Origin: Moraxellaceae bacterium
Lineage (GTDB): Bacteria > Pseudomonadota > Gammaproteobacteria > Pseudomonadales > Moraxellaceae
Assembly: GCA_029267635.1 (NCBI GenBank)
Contig: JAJUIK010000007.1
Span: 1-64,000 of the forward strand
Reading direction: 5' to 3'
DNA length: 64,000 nt
Shown here: positions 37,146 to 45,525 of the stretch, piece after piece
How the letters are laid out: every line of letters starts with the position of its first letter
Position numbering within the stretch: position 1 is the first letter of the stretch
The notes under the pieces: model-generated
Database searches by the model: none
What the model saw: the letters and a program-made list of their open reading frames with translations, nothing else
Told to the model about the DNA's origin: nothing
Position numbers and translations under genes: made by a program

Positions 37146-38498
37146 ATGAAGCTTCATTCGATCCGCTTAAAGCATGCCAACCATTTTGCCGATTTACAGG
37201 CGAACTTCCACTATCATGACCAGCCGATCACCTTGATTCTTGGCGATCAGGCTTCAGGTAAAACGTCGCTACTCAAACACTGCTATCAGGCGTTGAGCTG
37301 GTTCCCTGCCCGTCTCAAAGATTTGCGTGGTGCAGGTGTCGTCATGCTGGATCAGGACATCATGCACAACCGGGTCCAATCCAAGATTGATATTCAGGTG
37401 CGTATTCCGGCTGAGATTGGTCACTTGCCGGAATCTGCCGAAACTACGCTGCAGGATTTATCCTTATGCGGCTGGCAATTGTATAAAACCCTCACGGCCA
37501 ATGGCGCTGGCATCAGCAAGGTCGAAACGCCACAACTGGAAAAACTGGTTGAACTCTACCAACAGGCCATCAAACTGGATCCCCTGCAAGGCTTGCCCGT
37601 CATTGCCTATTATCCCGCTGAACGTTTCGTCAATGAAGTCAACCTACTCAGCAAAAATAATCCGATGGTGTTTCATGCCAGTTCTGCCTATGAACAGAGT
37701 GCGATTGCCTTTACCACGTTTAGCCGTTTTTTTGAGTGGTTGAGGGAAATCAGTGATATTGAAAATGCACAAACTGCACAGTTATTGCAGCAATTTCTGC
37801 TGGACTCGCAGGACAAAAATAACCCGGTAGATCTGGTTCAGGCCCACGCACAAATGCACAGTCCCGGCCTGACTGCCCTAAAAACTGCGCTACAGACTAT
37901 ATTTCCGGAATTAAGCGATTTTTATCTGCAATACCATCCCAAGTTGCAGTTAATGGTGCGTTATGACGGCAAGAGTATGCTCTATCAGCAATTGTCCGCT
38001 ACCCTCAAAAACTGGATTGCTCTGGTGGGTGACATAGTGCGCCGCTGCTGCCTGCTTAATCCCCTCAGCCTGTACCCTTGCCAAGAAAGCGACGGGATTT
38101 TATTGATTGATCATATTGATGCCCATCTGGACCAGAACCTAAGTCAAGTCATTCTGCAACGTCTGCATCAAGCATTTCCGCAACTGCAAATTATTGCCAC
38201 TGGCAACCGAAATGAACTGCTGGAACATGCCGCACACTATCAATGCTTGCGACTGGAACAGCAACATTTATATCCTCTGCAGCCGCAACCCACCTGGTCA
38301 GATTTTGATGCTCTGTATGCCAATCTGCAGCTTGAGGATCAACCAGTAGCAGTACCAGAACTGCTCGAACAACCTGCGGTGAGTCCTGCTCCGGAAGAGG
38401 TGCTACAACTTTTTTCACAGCTAACCGCTGAACAGCAAGCTCAATTCCTACAACAGATACAAACTGATCATGATGCCAATCAGAAAACTTCACTGTAA
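37146..38498 (+). CDS. RecF/SMC-like ATPase with degenerate catalytic motifs
   Basis: This 450-residue protein begins like RecF/AAA-ATP-binding proteins (MKLHSIRLKHANHFADLQ) with Walker A GDQASGKTS (33-41). The central IAYYPAERFV and FFEWLREISDIENAQ stretches recall retron- or Septu-type ATPases. The later motifs are altered. The signature position reads QLSATLKN (about 282-289) without the LSxG glycine. Walker B is GILLID322 followed by His323 where Glu is expected. The switch-His segment reads ATGNRNELL. A Pro/Glu/Gln-rich tail of ~70 residues ends the protein. It is probably cotranscribed with the helicase. Function unknown. Confidence 0.8.
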   Translation: MKLHSIRLKHANHFADLQANFHYHDQPITLILGDQASGKTSLLKHCYQALSWFPARLKDLRGAGVVMLDQDIMHNRVQSKIDIQVRIPAEIGHLPESAETTLQDLSLCGWQLYKTLTANGAGISKVETPQLEKLVELYQQAIKLDPLQGLPVIAYYPAERFVNEVNLLSKNNPMVFHASSAYEQSAIAFTTFSRFFEWLREISDIENAQTAQLLQQFLLDSQDKNNPVDLVQAHAQMHSPGLTALKTALQTIFPELSDFYLQYHPKLQLMVRYDGKSMLYQQLSATLKNWIALVGDIVRRCCLLNPLSLYPCQESDGILLIDHIDAHLDQNLSQVILQRLHQAFPQLQIIATGNRNELLEHAAHYQCLRLEQQHLYPLQPQPTWSDFDALYANLQLEDQPVAVPELLEQPAVSPAPEEVLQLFSQLTAEQQAQFLQQIQTDHDANQKTSL

Positions 38499-38851
38499 GC
38501 AAACGGTCTGCAATGCAAGGAAACACATCCCAACATAAAGTGAGATCAAATGATCCATTACATAAGGCACTGATGTTTTACGCATAGGAAAAGATGCTTT
38601 TTCAGAATTTATAATCTGTTTTAACCTATTGATTTTGTTATTTTCATGTAATAAGAATCCGATAAAATACAAAAATAGCGTACACTATTGCTACATCCTG
38701 TTATGACTTTTCCAAGTTGCGCAATACAACTTGCAGCTTTTTCTTTTACACTGATATGGCTTTTACGGATTTGAACTTTGGATGGCTCTTTGCAGTCCTG
38801 TAACTCCGGAAAAGATGAAATTTATTTTGAGGTCTTCACCTCCTGCAAAAC
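38499..38851 (+). other. Non-coding leader region upstream of mrpA
   Basis: 353 bases without a convincing gene. It contains CAAGTTG (38713-38719) pairing with CAACTTG (38727-38733), followed by a T-rich tract. A short GAGGT/ACCTC hairpin (38829-38842) lies directly before the mrpA ATG. No clear sigma70 promoter stands out, though the region must contain the mrp promoter. Confidence 0.5.
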
Positions 38852-41689
38852 ATGGATACGCATGTGCTACTGATCATCATACTTTTACCCTTAGTCTTCG
38901 GCACCCTCCTCGTCTCGTGGCTGAAACGATTTTCACGCGGGCTGATGACCTTGGGTGCGATTGGGATCAGCCTGAGCAGTTTTGTTGTATTACTGAGCCA
39001 AGCCCAAGCTGTTCTGGCAGGTCACAGTCTCTATGAACACTGGCCCTGGTTGCCGCAATTCGGGATTGATCTCAGCTTCCGCCTGGATGCCTTGGGATTG
39101 CTGTTTTCCCTATTGATTACCGGTATTGGTACGCTGATTTTTATTTATGCCTATTATTATCTCAGCCCGAAAAATTCACTGCGAAAACTTTATCTGCTGC
39201 TGCTGATTTTTATGGCGGCCATGCTTGGTATTTCGCTGTCAAACAACCTGATTATTTTGCTGATGTTCTGGGAACTCACCAGTATTTCCTCATTCCTGCT
39301 GGTGGGTTACTGGAGCAATTACGAGGCGGCACAACGCGGTTCACGTATGGCCCTGACCATTACGGGCATGGGTGGTTTGGCCTTGCTCGGCGGATTTATC
39401 CTGTTACAGCAAATCACCGGTACCTACCAGATTGACCAGATTCTGCTGATGCGCGACAGCATCCAGCAGCACAGCTTGTTTATCCCAACCCTGTTATTGA
39501 TTTTATTGGGTGCCTTCACCAAAAGTGCGCAATTCCCGTTCCATTTCTGGCTGCCGAATGCGATGGCAGCGCCCACGCCCGTCTCGGCATATTTACATTC
39601 CGCGACCATGGTCAAGGCCGGGATTTTCCTGTTGGCACGTCTAATCCCTGTTTTTGCCGGCGCAGCGCTATATCATAATCTGGTGACTTTTATTGGCCTG
39701 TTCACCTTGTGTATTGCCGCCTTTTTTGCCATTTTCAAAGAAGATCTCAAAGGACTTTTAGCCTATTCCACCATCAGTCATTTGGGGCTAATCGTCTGCT
39801 TGCTGGGAATCGGTTCTCCTTTGGCCGTGGCTGCGGCAATTTTTCATATCATTAACCATGCTACCTTTAAAGCCGCACTGTTTATGATTGCCGGGATTAT
39901 CGACCATGAAACCGAAACCCGTGACTTGCGCAAATTGAGTGGCATCTGGCAACTGTTACCATTTACCGCCACATTGACCATGATTACTGCAGCGGCCATG
40001 GCCGGGGTTCCTTTGACCAATGGCTTTCTGTCCAAGGAAATGTTCTTTAGCGAACTGCTAGCTAACCTGTCCGGTCCTGTGCTGATTATTTCAGCCGGGC
40101 TGGCGACTTTGGCCGGAATCTTTGCCGTAGCCTATTCGGTACGTCTGGTCCATGGGGTATTTTTTGATGGGCCGCTTGGCACCAGCATTCCTAACAAGGC
40201 AGCACATGAACCGCCCGTCGGTATGCGGGCTCCGGTAATTATGCTAGCCAGTCTGTGTATTCTGATCGGACTGTTTCCTGCCCTACTGGTAGAGCCGATT
40301 GTCAACAGTGTGACGCGTGCCAGTCTGATGTCCCCGGATTTTGCAGGAACCCATCTGGCCATTTGGCATGGATTTAACCTGCCTTTACTGATGAGTGCAA
40401 TCGCACTGCTCGGCGGGGTAGTTTTCTATTTTAGCTTGGCCAGAAACGGGAAGATTCGCAAGATCGATCTGGATCCGCTGCTGGGACGTTTGCAAGGCCG
40501 CCTACTGTTTGATGCCTTCTTGCGTAAATTGCTCATGGGTGCACGCAAAATCAAACGCAAAACCGAAACCGGTTCCCTGCAGGATTATCTGCTCTGGATT
40601 ATCGTCTTCAGTATTGTGTTGGTGGCAACACCTCTGCTCGGTCAAGGATTAATGACCGGTAGCCGTGAGTTGACCCACGCACCTTGGGCAGCGCTGGTGT
40701 TATGGCTGGTACTGGCGGCCGCCTGCTGGATGATGTTGTGGTTTCATCACGAACGCATTAAAGCCGTGCTGATCAGTGGTGCAGCGGGTCTGGTGGTGAG
40801 CATGGTCTTTATGGGCCTGTCAGCCCCCGATTTGGCTTTGACCCAGATTACCGTGGATGTCGTGACCACTGTCCTGTTGCTAATGAGCCTGTCATTGCTC
40901 CCGCAGCTCACCCCGTATGAGTCCAGCCGTACACGGCGCTGGCGTGATGCCCTGATTGCCATTACTACCGGGATCGGGATCGGCTGGATCAGCTGGCTGA
41001 TTTTAACCCGCAATCATCAATCTATTTCCTGGTTCTTTGTCCAGCAATCTCTACCGCTCGGCGGCGGTTCCAATGTGGTCAATGTGATTCTGGTAGATTT
41101 CCGTGGTTTCGATACCTTTGGTGAGATTACCGTACTTGGCATTGCTGCAATCGGGGCTTTATGTCTGATGGATGGGATGCGTGCGCATGGTACCACCATG
41201 ACCCAGGGCCTCACCTATCGTTTTAATCCTTCGCCTTTGATGCTGCGGATCACCGCGTCCTGGGTGCTACCACTGGCGCTGGTGGTCAGTCTGTATATTT
41301 TCCTGCGCGGACACAATTATCCCGGAGGGGGGTTTATTGCCGGACTGGTAACTGCCATGGCGCTGATCATCCAGTATCTCGCCTTGGGTCAGGACCATGC
41401 GGAACAGCTATTAAAAGCCACATCCGGACGTTTATACGAAATCTGGATTGGGTCAGGCCTGACCATTGCAGGGTTCACGGGCATTGCTGCCTGGTATTGG
41501 TCACGTCCGTTCCTGACCAGTGCGCACATTTACGTTTCACCTCCGCTTTTGGGCGAAATGCATCTGGCCTCGGCGGCACTGTTTGATGTGGGTGTCTATG
41601 TCACCGTAGTCGGCGCGACCATGCTGATGATTTCAGTGCTGGGTGATTCGCGTCATTCCAGCATGTCCGGTCCAATTGCAAAGGGGTAA
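38852..41689 (+). CDS. mrpA: Mrp-type Na+/H+ antiporter subunit A fused to subunit B (MrpAB/PhaAB)
   Basis: This is the large subunit of a multisubunit monovalent cation/proton antiporter in the inner membrane. The ~945 residues have a complex I NuoL-like core of about 16 or more helices, with HFWLPNAMAAPTPVSAYLHSATMVKAG and HIINHATFKAALFM as landmarks (partly quoted). This is followed by a MrpA C-terminal region. The MrpB domain is in the last ~140 residues (RGHNYPGGGFIAGLV, LFDVGVYVTVVG). No separate mrpB exists, so this is the fused PhaAB type. The ATG at 38852 lacks an obvious ribosome site; the nearest GAGGT is in a hairpin. Confidence 0.94.
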   Translation: MDTHVLLIIILLPLVFGTLLVSWLKRFSRGLMTLGAIGISLSSFVVLLSQAQAVLAGHSLYEHWPWLPQFGIDLSFRLDALGLLFSLLITGIGTLIFIYAYYYLSPKNSLRKLYLLLLIFMAAMLGISLSNNLIILLMFWELTSISSFLLVGYWSNYEAAQRGSRMALTITGMGGLALLGGFILLQQITGTYQIDQILLMRDSIQQHSLFIPTLLLILLGAFTKSAQFPFHFWLPNAMAAPTPVSAYLHSATMVKAGIFLLARLIPVFAGAALYHNLVTFIGLFTLCIAAFFAIFKEDLKGLLAYSTISHLGLIVCLLGIGSPLAVAAAIFHIINHATFKAALFMIAGIIDHETETRDLRKLSGIWQLLPFTATLTMITAAAMAGVPLTNGFLSKEMFFSELLANLSGPVLIISAGLATLAGIFAVAYSVRLVHGVFFDGPLGTSIPNKAAHEPPVGMRAPVIMLASLCILIGLFPALLVEPIVNSVTRASLMSPDFAGTHLAIWHGFNLPLLMSAIALLGGVVFYFSLARNGKIRKIDLDPLLGRLQGRLLFDAFLRKLLMGARKIKRKTETGSLQDYLLWIIVFSIVLVATPLLGQGLMTGSRELTHAPWAALVLWLVLAAACWMMLWFHHERIKAVLISGAAGLVVSMVFMGLSAPDLALTQITVDVVTTVLLLMSLSLLPQLTPYESSRTRRWRDALIAITTGIGIGWISWLILTRNHQSISWFFVQQSLPLGGGSNVVNVILVDFRGFDTFGEITVLGIAAIGALCLMDGMRAHGTTMTQGLTYRFNPSPLMLRITASWVLPLALVVSLYIFLRGHNYPGGGFIAGLVTAMALIIQYLALGQDHAEQLLKATSGRLYEIWIGSGLTIAGFTGIAAWYWSRPFLTSAHIYVSPPLLGEMHLASAALFDVGVYVTVVGATMLMISVLGDSRHSSMSGPIAKG

Positions 41690-41695
41690 TGTGCA

Positions 41696-42061
41696 ATGAT
41701 GAGTTTAGAATTATTACTGGCCTCTGGCATCGGATTACTGACTGCAACCGGCATCTATCTTCTGTTAAGAGCCAGAACCTTTCCGGTCGTTTTGGGACTG
41801 GCCATGCTGGGTTATGCGGTAAATTTATTTCTGTTTGCCATGGGTCGGATTGAAGTCAATGCACCTGCCATTTTAACCACTGCCAGCAAAGTCACCGATC
41901 CTTTACCGCAGGCGCTGGTGCTGACTGCCATCGTGATCGGTTTCGCCACCACGGCCTTTATTGTACAACTTGCATTACGCAGCCGTTTTGAGTCAGGTAC
42001 AGATCAAGTCGATGCCAAAGAGGAATTCCCGCATTATGACCCACGTGAGGATGAGCCGTAA
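41696..42061 (+). CDS. mrpC: Mrp antiporter subunit C
   Basis: This 121-residue NuoK-like subunit has three membrane helices (LLASGIGLLTATGIYLLL; FPVVLGLAMLGYAVNLFLF; ALVLTAIVIGFATTAFIVQLAL) and the family DPLPQALVLTAIVI motif. The start is preceded by AAGGGG. The last base of its stop is the first base of mrpD (TAATG). Confidence 0.94.
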   Translation: MMSLELLLASGIGLLTATGIYLLLRARTFPVVLGLAMLGYAVNLFLFAMGRIEVNAPAILTTASKVTDPLPQALVLTAIVIGFATTAFIVQLALRSRFESGTDQVDAKEEFPHYDPREDEP

Positions 42062-43866
42062 TGTCTGATTTATTACAGTTCTGGCAGACTCACACCCCCA
42101 TCCTAAGCATACTGATCCCAGCCTTTAGCGGTTTTTTCCTGTTACTGTTGGGTAACCCGGGCGCAGGTTTACTGGCACAGGATTGGCGGCAGCCCTGGCG
42201 CCGTGGTTTTAGCCTGTTCTCTGCGCTCTGCGGCCTTGCCACCGCGATCAGCTATTTAATCACCGCTAGTGATGGCAGCATTACGGTTTACCAGCTCAGC
42301 GAATGGTCGGCACCGTTTGGCATTGTGCTGGTACTCGACCAGCTTTCAGCCCTGATGCTGGTCTTGACCTATGCCCTCGCCCTTCCCCTGCTCTGGTATG
42401 CAAGTCAGGACTGGGACCAGCGTGGCCGTTATTTTCATGCCATGTTTCACTTTCTGCTCATGGGATTGTGCGGGGCATTTTTAACCGGCGACCTGTTCAA
42501 TCTGTTCGTGTTCTTTGAAATCCTGCTCATGGCCTCCTATGTGCTGCTGTTACATGGTCAAGGCAAGGCACGTTTTCAGCTGGGCGTTCACTATGTCACC
42601 ATCAACCTGGTAGCTTCCGCCCTGTTCCTAATCGGACTCGGTATGATCTATGGCAGTGTGGGCAGTCTGAATATGGCCGATGTCACCCGCTTGTTACCCA
42701 CTTTGGCTGAAGACCAGCATAAACTGGCAGTCGCCGGCGGTTTATTGCTGTTTGTGGTGTTTGGGATTAAAGCTGCCATGCTGCCAGTCGGATTCTGGTT
42801 ACCGAAAACCTATGCCGTGGCCAGCACCCCGGTTGCTGCACTGTTTACCATCATGACCAAAGTGGGCATTTACGCCATCCTGCGCGTCAATGGCACGATT
42901 TTTAATGATGTATTTTCCCAGGCGATCCTGGCGCGCTGGTTATTACCTATTGGCTTGATCACGTCCCTGTATGGCGTGATCGGAGCAATGGGAGCCGAAC
43001 GCTTGCGCCGTTTTGTTGGTTTTATGGTGCTGTCCTCGATTGGCACCTTACTGGTTGCCATTTCTATGTTCAACGACGCTGCCTGGGCCGCAGCGCTATA
43101 TTATCTGGTGCATAGTACGTTGATTGCTGCAGCTTTTTATCTGTTTTGTGGCTGGGTCACTTCGCAGCGCGGCAAGTACAAAGATCATCTGAATGTTGCA
43201 CCCAAGATGAAACAGCATAAGATCATGGCAATTTGCTATTTTCTGATTGCGCTGATCATGGCCGGTCTTCCGCCCTTCAGCGGATTTCTCGGCAAAGTGT
43301 TTATTTTGCAGGCTTCCGCACAGCATCCTGCTCAGGCCTGGATTATCGGCAGTATTTTAGTGGTCAGCCTGCTCAGTATTCTGGCGTTTACCCGTGTCGG
43401 TTTTATCCTGTTCTGGCGCGCCACCCCACCCGAAGATTGCGAAACCCGGACCGCTTGCCAGATTTATCGAGCCTTGCCCTCTCGTGCACCCGCCGGCAAT
43501 GACCACACCATTTACCTGCTGCTGACAGGTCTCATGCTGTACGTGATATTCGCTGCACCTGTACAAAATTTCACGCTGCACACCGCACAACAAATTCAAA
43601 ACAAGACCTTGTATCAAAACGAGATTCTGAAACGGGATAAAAGCCAGCAATTCATCAGTATCCAGCCTTATGATGCCCAGTATGTGCCGGAAACCAAATA
43701 TGGCGGTGAACTGGAAGATCCAAATGCCTATCTGATTCCACATATCATTCACTCCAACGCCTTGCACGGTGAACATATTTCCGACTATAAACAGCGTCAA
43801 ATCCAGCATCAGGATCAGCAGATCCAGCGACCTGATGATGCCAAGCTAAAACCAATGGAGCCTTAA
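42061..43866 (+). CDS. mrpD: Mrp antiporter subunit D
   Basis: MrpD is a NuoM/NuoN-like proton-translocating subunit with about 14 helices in 601 residues. Landmarks are GDLFNLFVFFEILLMASY, the conserved FGIKAAMLPVGFWLPKTYAVAS lysine region, and LPPFSGFLGKVFI. The ~110-residue C-terminal tail is hydrophilic and Gln/Asp-rich (KQRQIQHQDQQIQRPDD), an extension beyond the membrane core. Start codon overlaps the mrpC stop by one base. Confidence 0.95.
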   Translation: MSDLLQFWQTHTPILSILIPAFSGFFLLLLGNPGAGLLAQDWRQPWRRGFSLFSALCGLATAISYLITASDGSITVYQLSEWSAPFGIVLVLDQLSALMLVLTYALALPLLWYASQDWDQRGRYFHAMFHFLLMGLCGAFLTGDLFNLFVFFEILLMASYVLLLHGQGKARFQLGVHYVTINLVASALFLIGLGMIYGSVGSLNMADVTRLLPTLAEDQHKLAVAGGLLLFVVFGIKAAMLPVGFWLPKTYAVASTPVAALFTIMTKVGIYAILRVNGTIFNDVFSQAILARWLLPIGLITSLYGVIGAMGAERLRRFVGFMVLSSIGTLLVAISMFNDAAWAAALYYLVHSTLIAAAFYLFCGWVTSQRGKYKDHLNVAPKMKQHKIMAICYFLIALIMAGLPPFSGFLGKVFILQASAQHPAQAWIIGSILVVSLLSILAFTRVGFILFWRATPPEDCETRTACQIYRALPSRAPAGNDHTIYLLLTGLMLYVIFAAPVQNFTLHTAQQIQNKTLYQNEILKRDKSQQFISIQPYDAQYVPETKYGGELEDPNAYLIPHIIHSNALHGEHISDYKQRQIQHQDQQIQRPDDAKLKPMEP

Positions 43867-43868
43867 TC

Positions 43869-44396
43869 ATGCCGACATGGTCTTTCTGGAAAGTCTGGTT
43901 ACCGCATCCATTCATCTCGGTGATTGTCGGCGTGAGCTGGCTGATGCTGGCCCATAGTCTGGACATTGCCAATCTGCTGATGGCACTGCTGTTAGGACTG
44001 TTGATTCCGCGCCTGATCAATCCCTTTATTACCCACACACCCAATATCAACTGGTCTTTGGCCATCAAATTGGGCTGGGTCGTGCTATGGGATATTGTGG
44101 TTTGCAATATCCGGGTAGCCAAACTGGTCTTAGGCCCAAGTGACCGCTTACAGCCAAAATGGTTTCGCGTACCGCTGGAGACCGAACATGATCAGGTCAA
44201 TACACTGCTCGCGATGATTATTACCACCACACCCGGAACAGTCTCAGCCGGCATTGATCAGGAACGCGGTGATATTCTGGTGCATGCACTCAGTACAGAA
44301 GATGCGGAAATGGACGTTCAGGAGATTAAAATCCGCTATGAAATCCCGTTGATGCAGATTTTTGGTGTCCACATTAACACAGGAGATCATTCATGA
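43869..44396 (+). CDS. mrpE: Mrp antiporter subunit E
   Basis: MrpE is a small membrane subunit needed for assembly or stability of the complex. The 175 residues have N-terminal hydrophobic segments and the family motifs NIRVAKLVLGP, TTTPGTVSAGID (usually TLTPGT) and LVHALSTEDAE. It starts two bases after the mrpD stop with GGAG upstream, and its last four bases overlap mrpF. Confidence 0.94.
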   Translation: MPTWSFWKVWLPHPFISVIVGVSWLMLAHSLDIANLLMALLLGLLIPRLINPFITHTPNINWSLAIKLGWVVLWDIVVCNIRVAKLVLGPSDRLQPKWFRVPLETEHDQVNTLLAMIITTTPGTVSAGIDQERGDILVHALSTEDAEMDVQEIKIRYEIPLMQIFGVHINTGDHS

Positions 44397-44668
44397 TGAT
44401 TTTGCCTTATGCCCTCGGTATCTGCCTGCTCATCATTGCCCTGTCCATGTTTTTATGCCTGATCCGCATGATCAGAGGACCTTCGGTGGTCGATCGCCTA
44501 CTGGCATTGGATACCCTGTTTTTAAATGCCACCTGCCTGATTATCGTACTGGGTGTGTACTGGAGCAGTACTTCCCTGTTTGAAGGTGCATTGCTGGTTG
44601 CGATGCTGGGCTTTGTGTCTACTGCAGCGCTGGCACGTTACTTTACCACTGGTCACGTGATTGATTAG
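44393..44668 (+). CDS. mrpF: Mrp antiporter subunit F
   Basis: This 91-residue subunit with three membrane helices carries the family motif IRGPSVVDRLLALD in the first loop and ALLVAMLGFVSTAALARYF near the end. It overlaps mrpE by four bases (ATGA). Confidence 0.93.
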   Translation: MMILPYALGICLLIIALSMFLCLIRMIRGPSVVDRLLALDTLFLNATCLIIVLGVYWSSTSLFEGALLVAMLGFVSTAALARYFTTGHVID

Positions 44669-44679
44669 GAGCACATAAC

Positions 44680-45060
44680 ATGCAACTGGCGATGGAAATT
44701 CTGGTTTCGATCTTCCTGATCATTGGCGCTTTCTTTATGCTGGTCGGTAGCATTGGCATGGTTCGCCTGCCTGATCTGTTTATGCGCCTGCATGCCCCGA
44801 CCAAATCCAGCACACTCGGTCTGGGCAGCTTTCTGATTGCCAGCATGATTTATTGGGGCTTTCAGGGGCGCTTTGGCTTTGCTGAAATCCTGCTGACTTT
44901 ACTGGCGTTTATCACCGCACCGGTGTCGGCCAATCTGATGGCACAGGCAGCATTGCATTTACGTCTGCGCTCCTTAAGTGGTGAAGTGCCGGAAAGTCTG
45001 GGCCAGCGCTTGCCCTGGCAACGTGACCGTCGTCGCCACAACCGATCCACGCCCAAATAA
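44680..45060 (+). CDS. mrpG: Mrp antiporter subunit G
   Basis: This 126-residue last subunit of the complex has three helices and the conserved GSIGMVRLPDLFMRLHAPTKSSTLG region (partly quoted), followed by a basic cytoplasmic tail (WQRDRRRHNRSTPK). AGGAG lies upstream. The operon ends at a bidirectional terminator shared with rbfA. Confidence 0.93.
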   Translation: MQLAMEILVSIFLIIGAFFMLVGSIGMVRLPDLFMRLHAPTKSSTLGLGSFLIASMIYWGFQGRFGFAEILLTLLAFITAPVSANLMAQAALHLRLRSLSGEVPESLGQRLPWQRDRRRHNRSTPK

Positions 45061-45079
45061 AAAACTTAAATTCAGCACA

Positions 45080-45111
45080 TAAAAAAGCCACCTTAGCGGT
45101 GGCTTTTTTGA
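45080..45111. terminator. Bidirectional Rho-independent terminator between mrpG and rbfA
   Basis: AAAGCCACC / GGTGGCTTT forms a 9-bp stem with a TTAGC loop, flanked by A6 and T6 runs. It serves the mrp operon and the rimP-nusA-infB-rbfA operon. Confidence 0.92.
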
Positions 45112-45120
45112 TTTCAAGAT

Positions 45121-45525
45121 TTATTCATCATCTTTGCTGACATCAGTAGAAGGGAGATCCTTCACTGCTTCAGCAATCAGACCAAACATATAGTTACCGT
45201 AGGCATTGGTCTTATCGTAGTGGAAACGCAAACGTGGTGTTACACGCGTCTTGATACGACGGCTCAGCTCATGACGAAGGAAACCTGATGCTTTATTTAA
45301 CACATCTAGCGTTTCTTTATTCGCAGCTTCACTTTGATCATCACCCAGTTCACGACCCATTACGGTCACATACACATCGGCATAACCCAAGTCTGGGCTG
45401 ACCTTCACGGCTGAGATGGTCACCAGACCACCCAGACGCGGATCTTTCAGCTCCTGACGGATCATTTCGGACAACTCACGTTGTACGCTATCCGCCATGC
45501 GCTTTAAGCGTTGGCTACCCGCCAT
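45121..45525 (-). CDS. rbfA: 30S ribosome-binding factor A
   Basis: RbfA is a late 30S assembly and cold-adaptation factor binding near the 16S 5' region. The 134-residue product has QRLKRMADSVQRELSEMI at the start, DPRLGGLVTISAVKVSPDL, and the KH-like AYVYVTVMG region (here ADVYVTVMG). Its ATG shares one base with the infB stop (TAATG), so it is translationally coupled. truB, which follows rbfA in E. coli, is not present. Confidence 0.96.
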   Translation of the reverse strand: MAGSQRLKRMADSVQRELSEMIRQELKDPRLGGLVTISAVKVSPDLGYADVYVTVMGRELGDDQSEAANKETLDVLNKASGFLRHELSRRIKTRVTPRLRFHYDKTNAYGNYMFGLIAEAVKDLPSTDVSKDDE

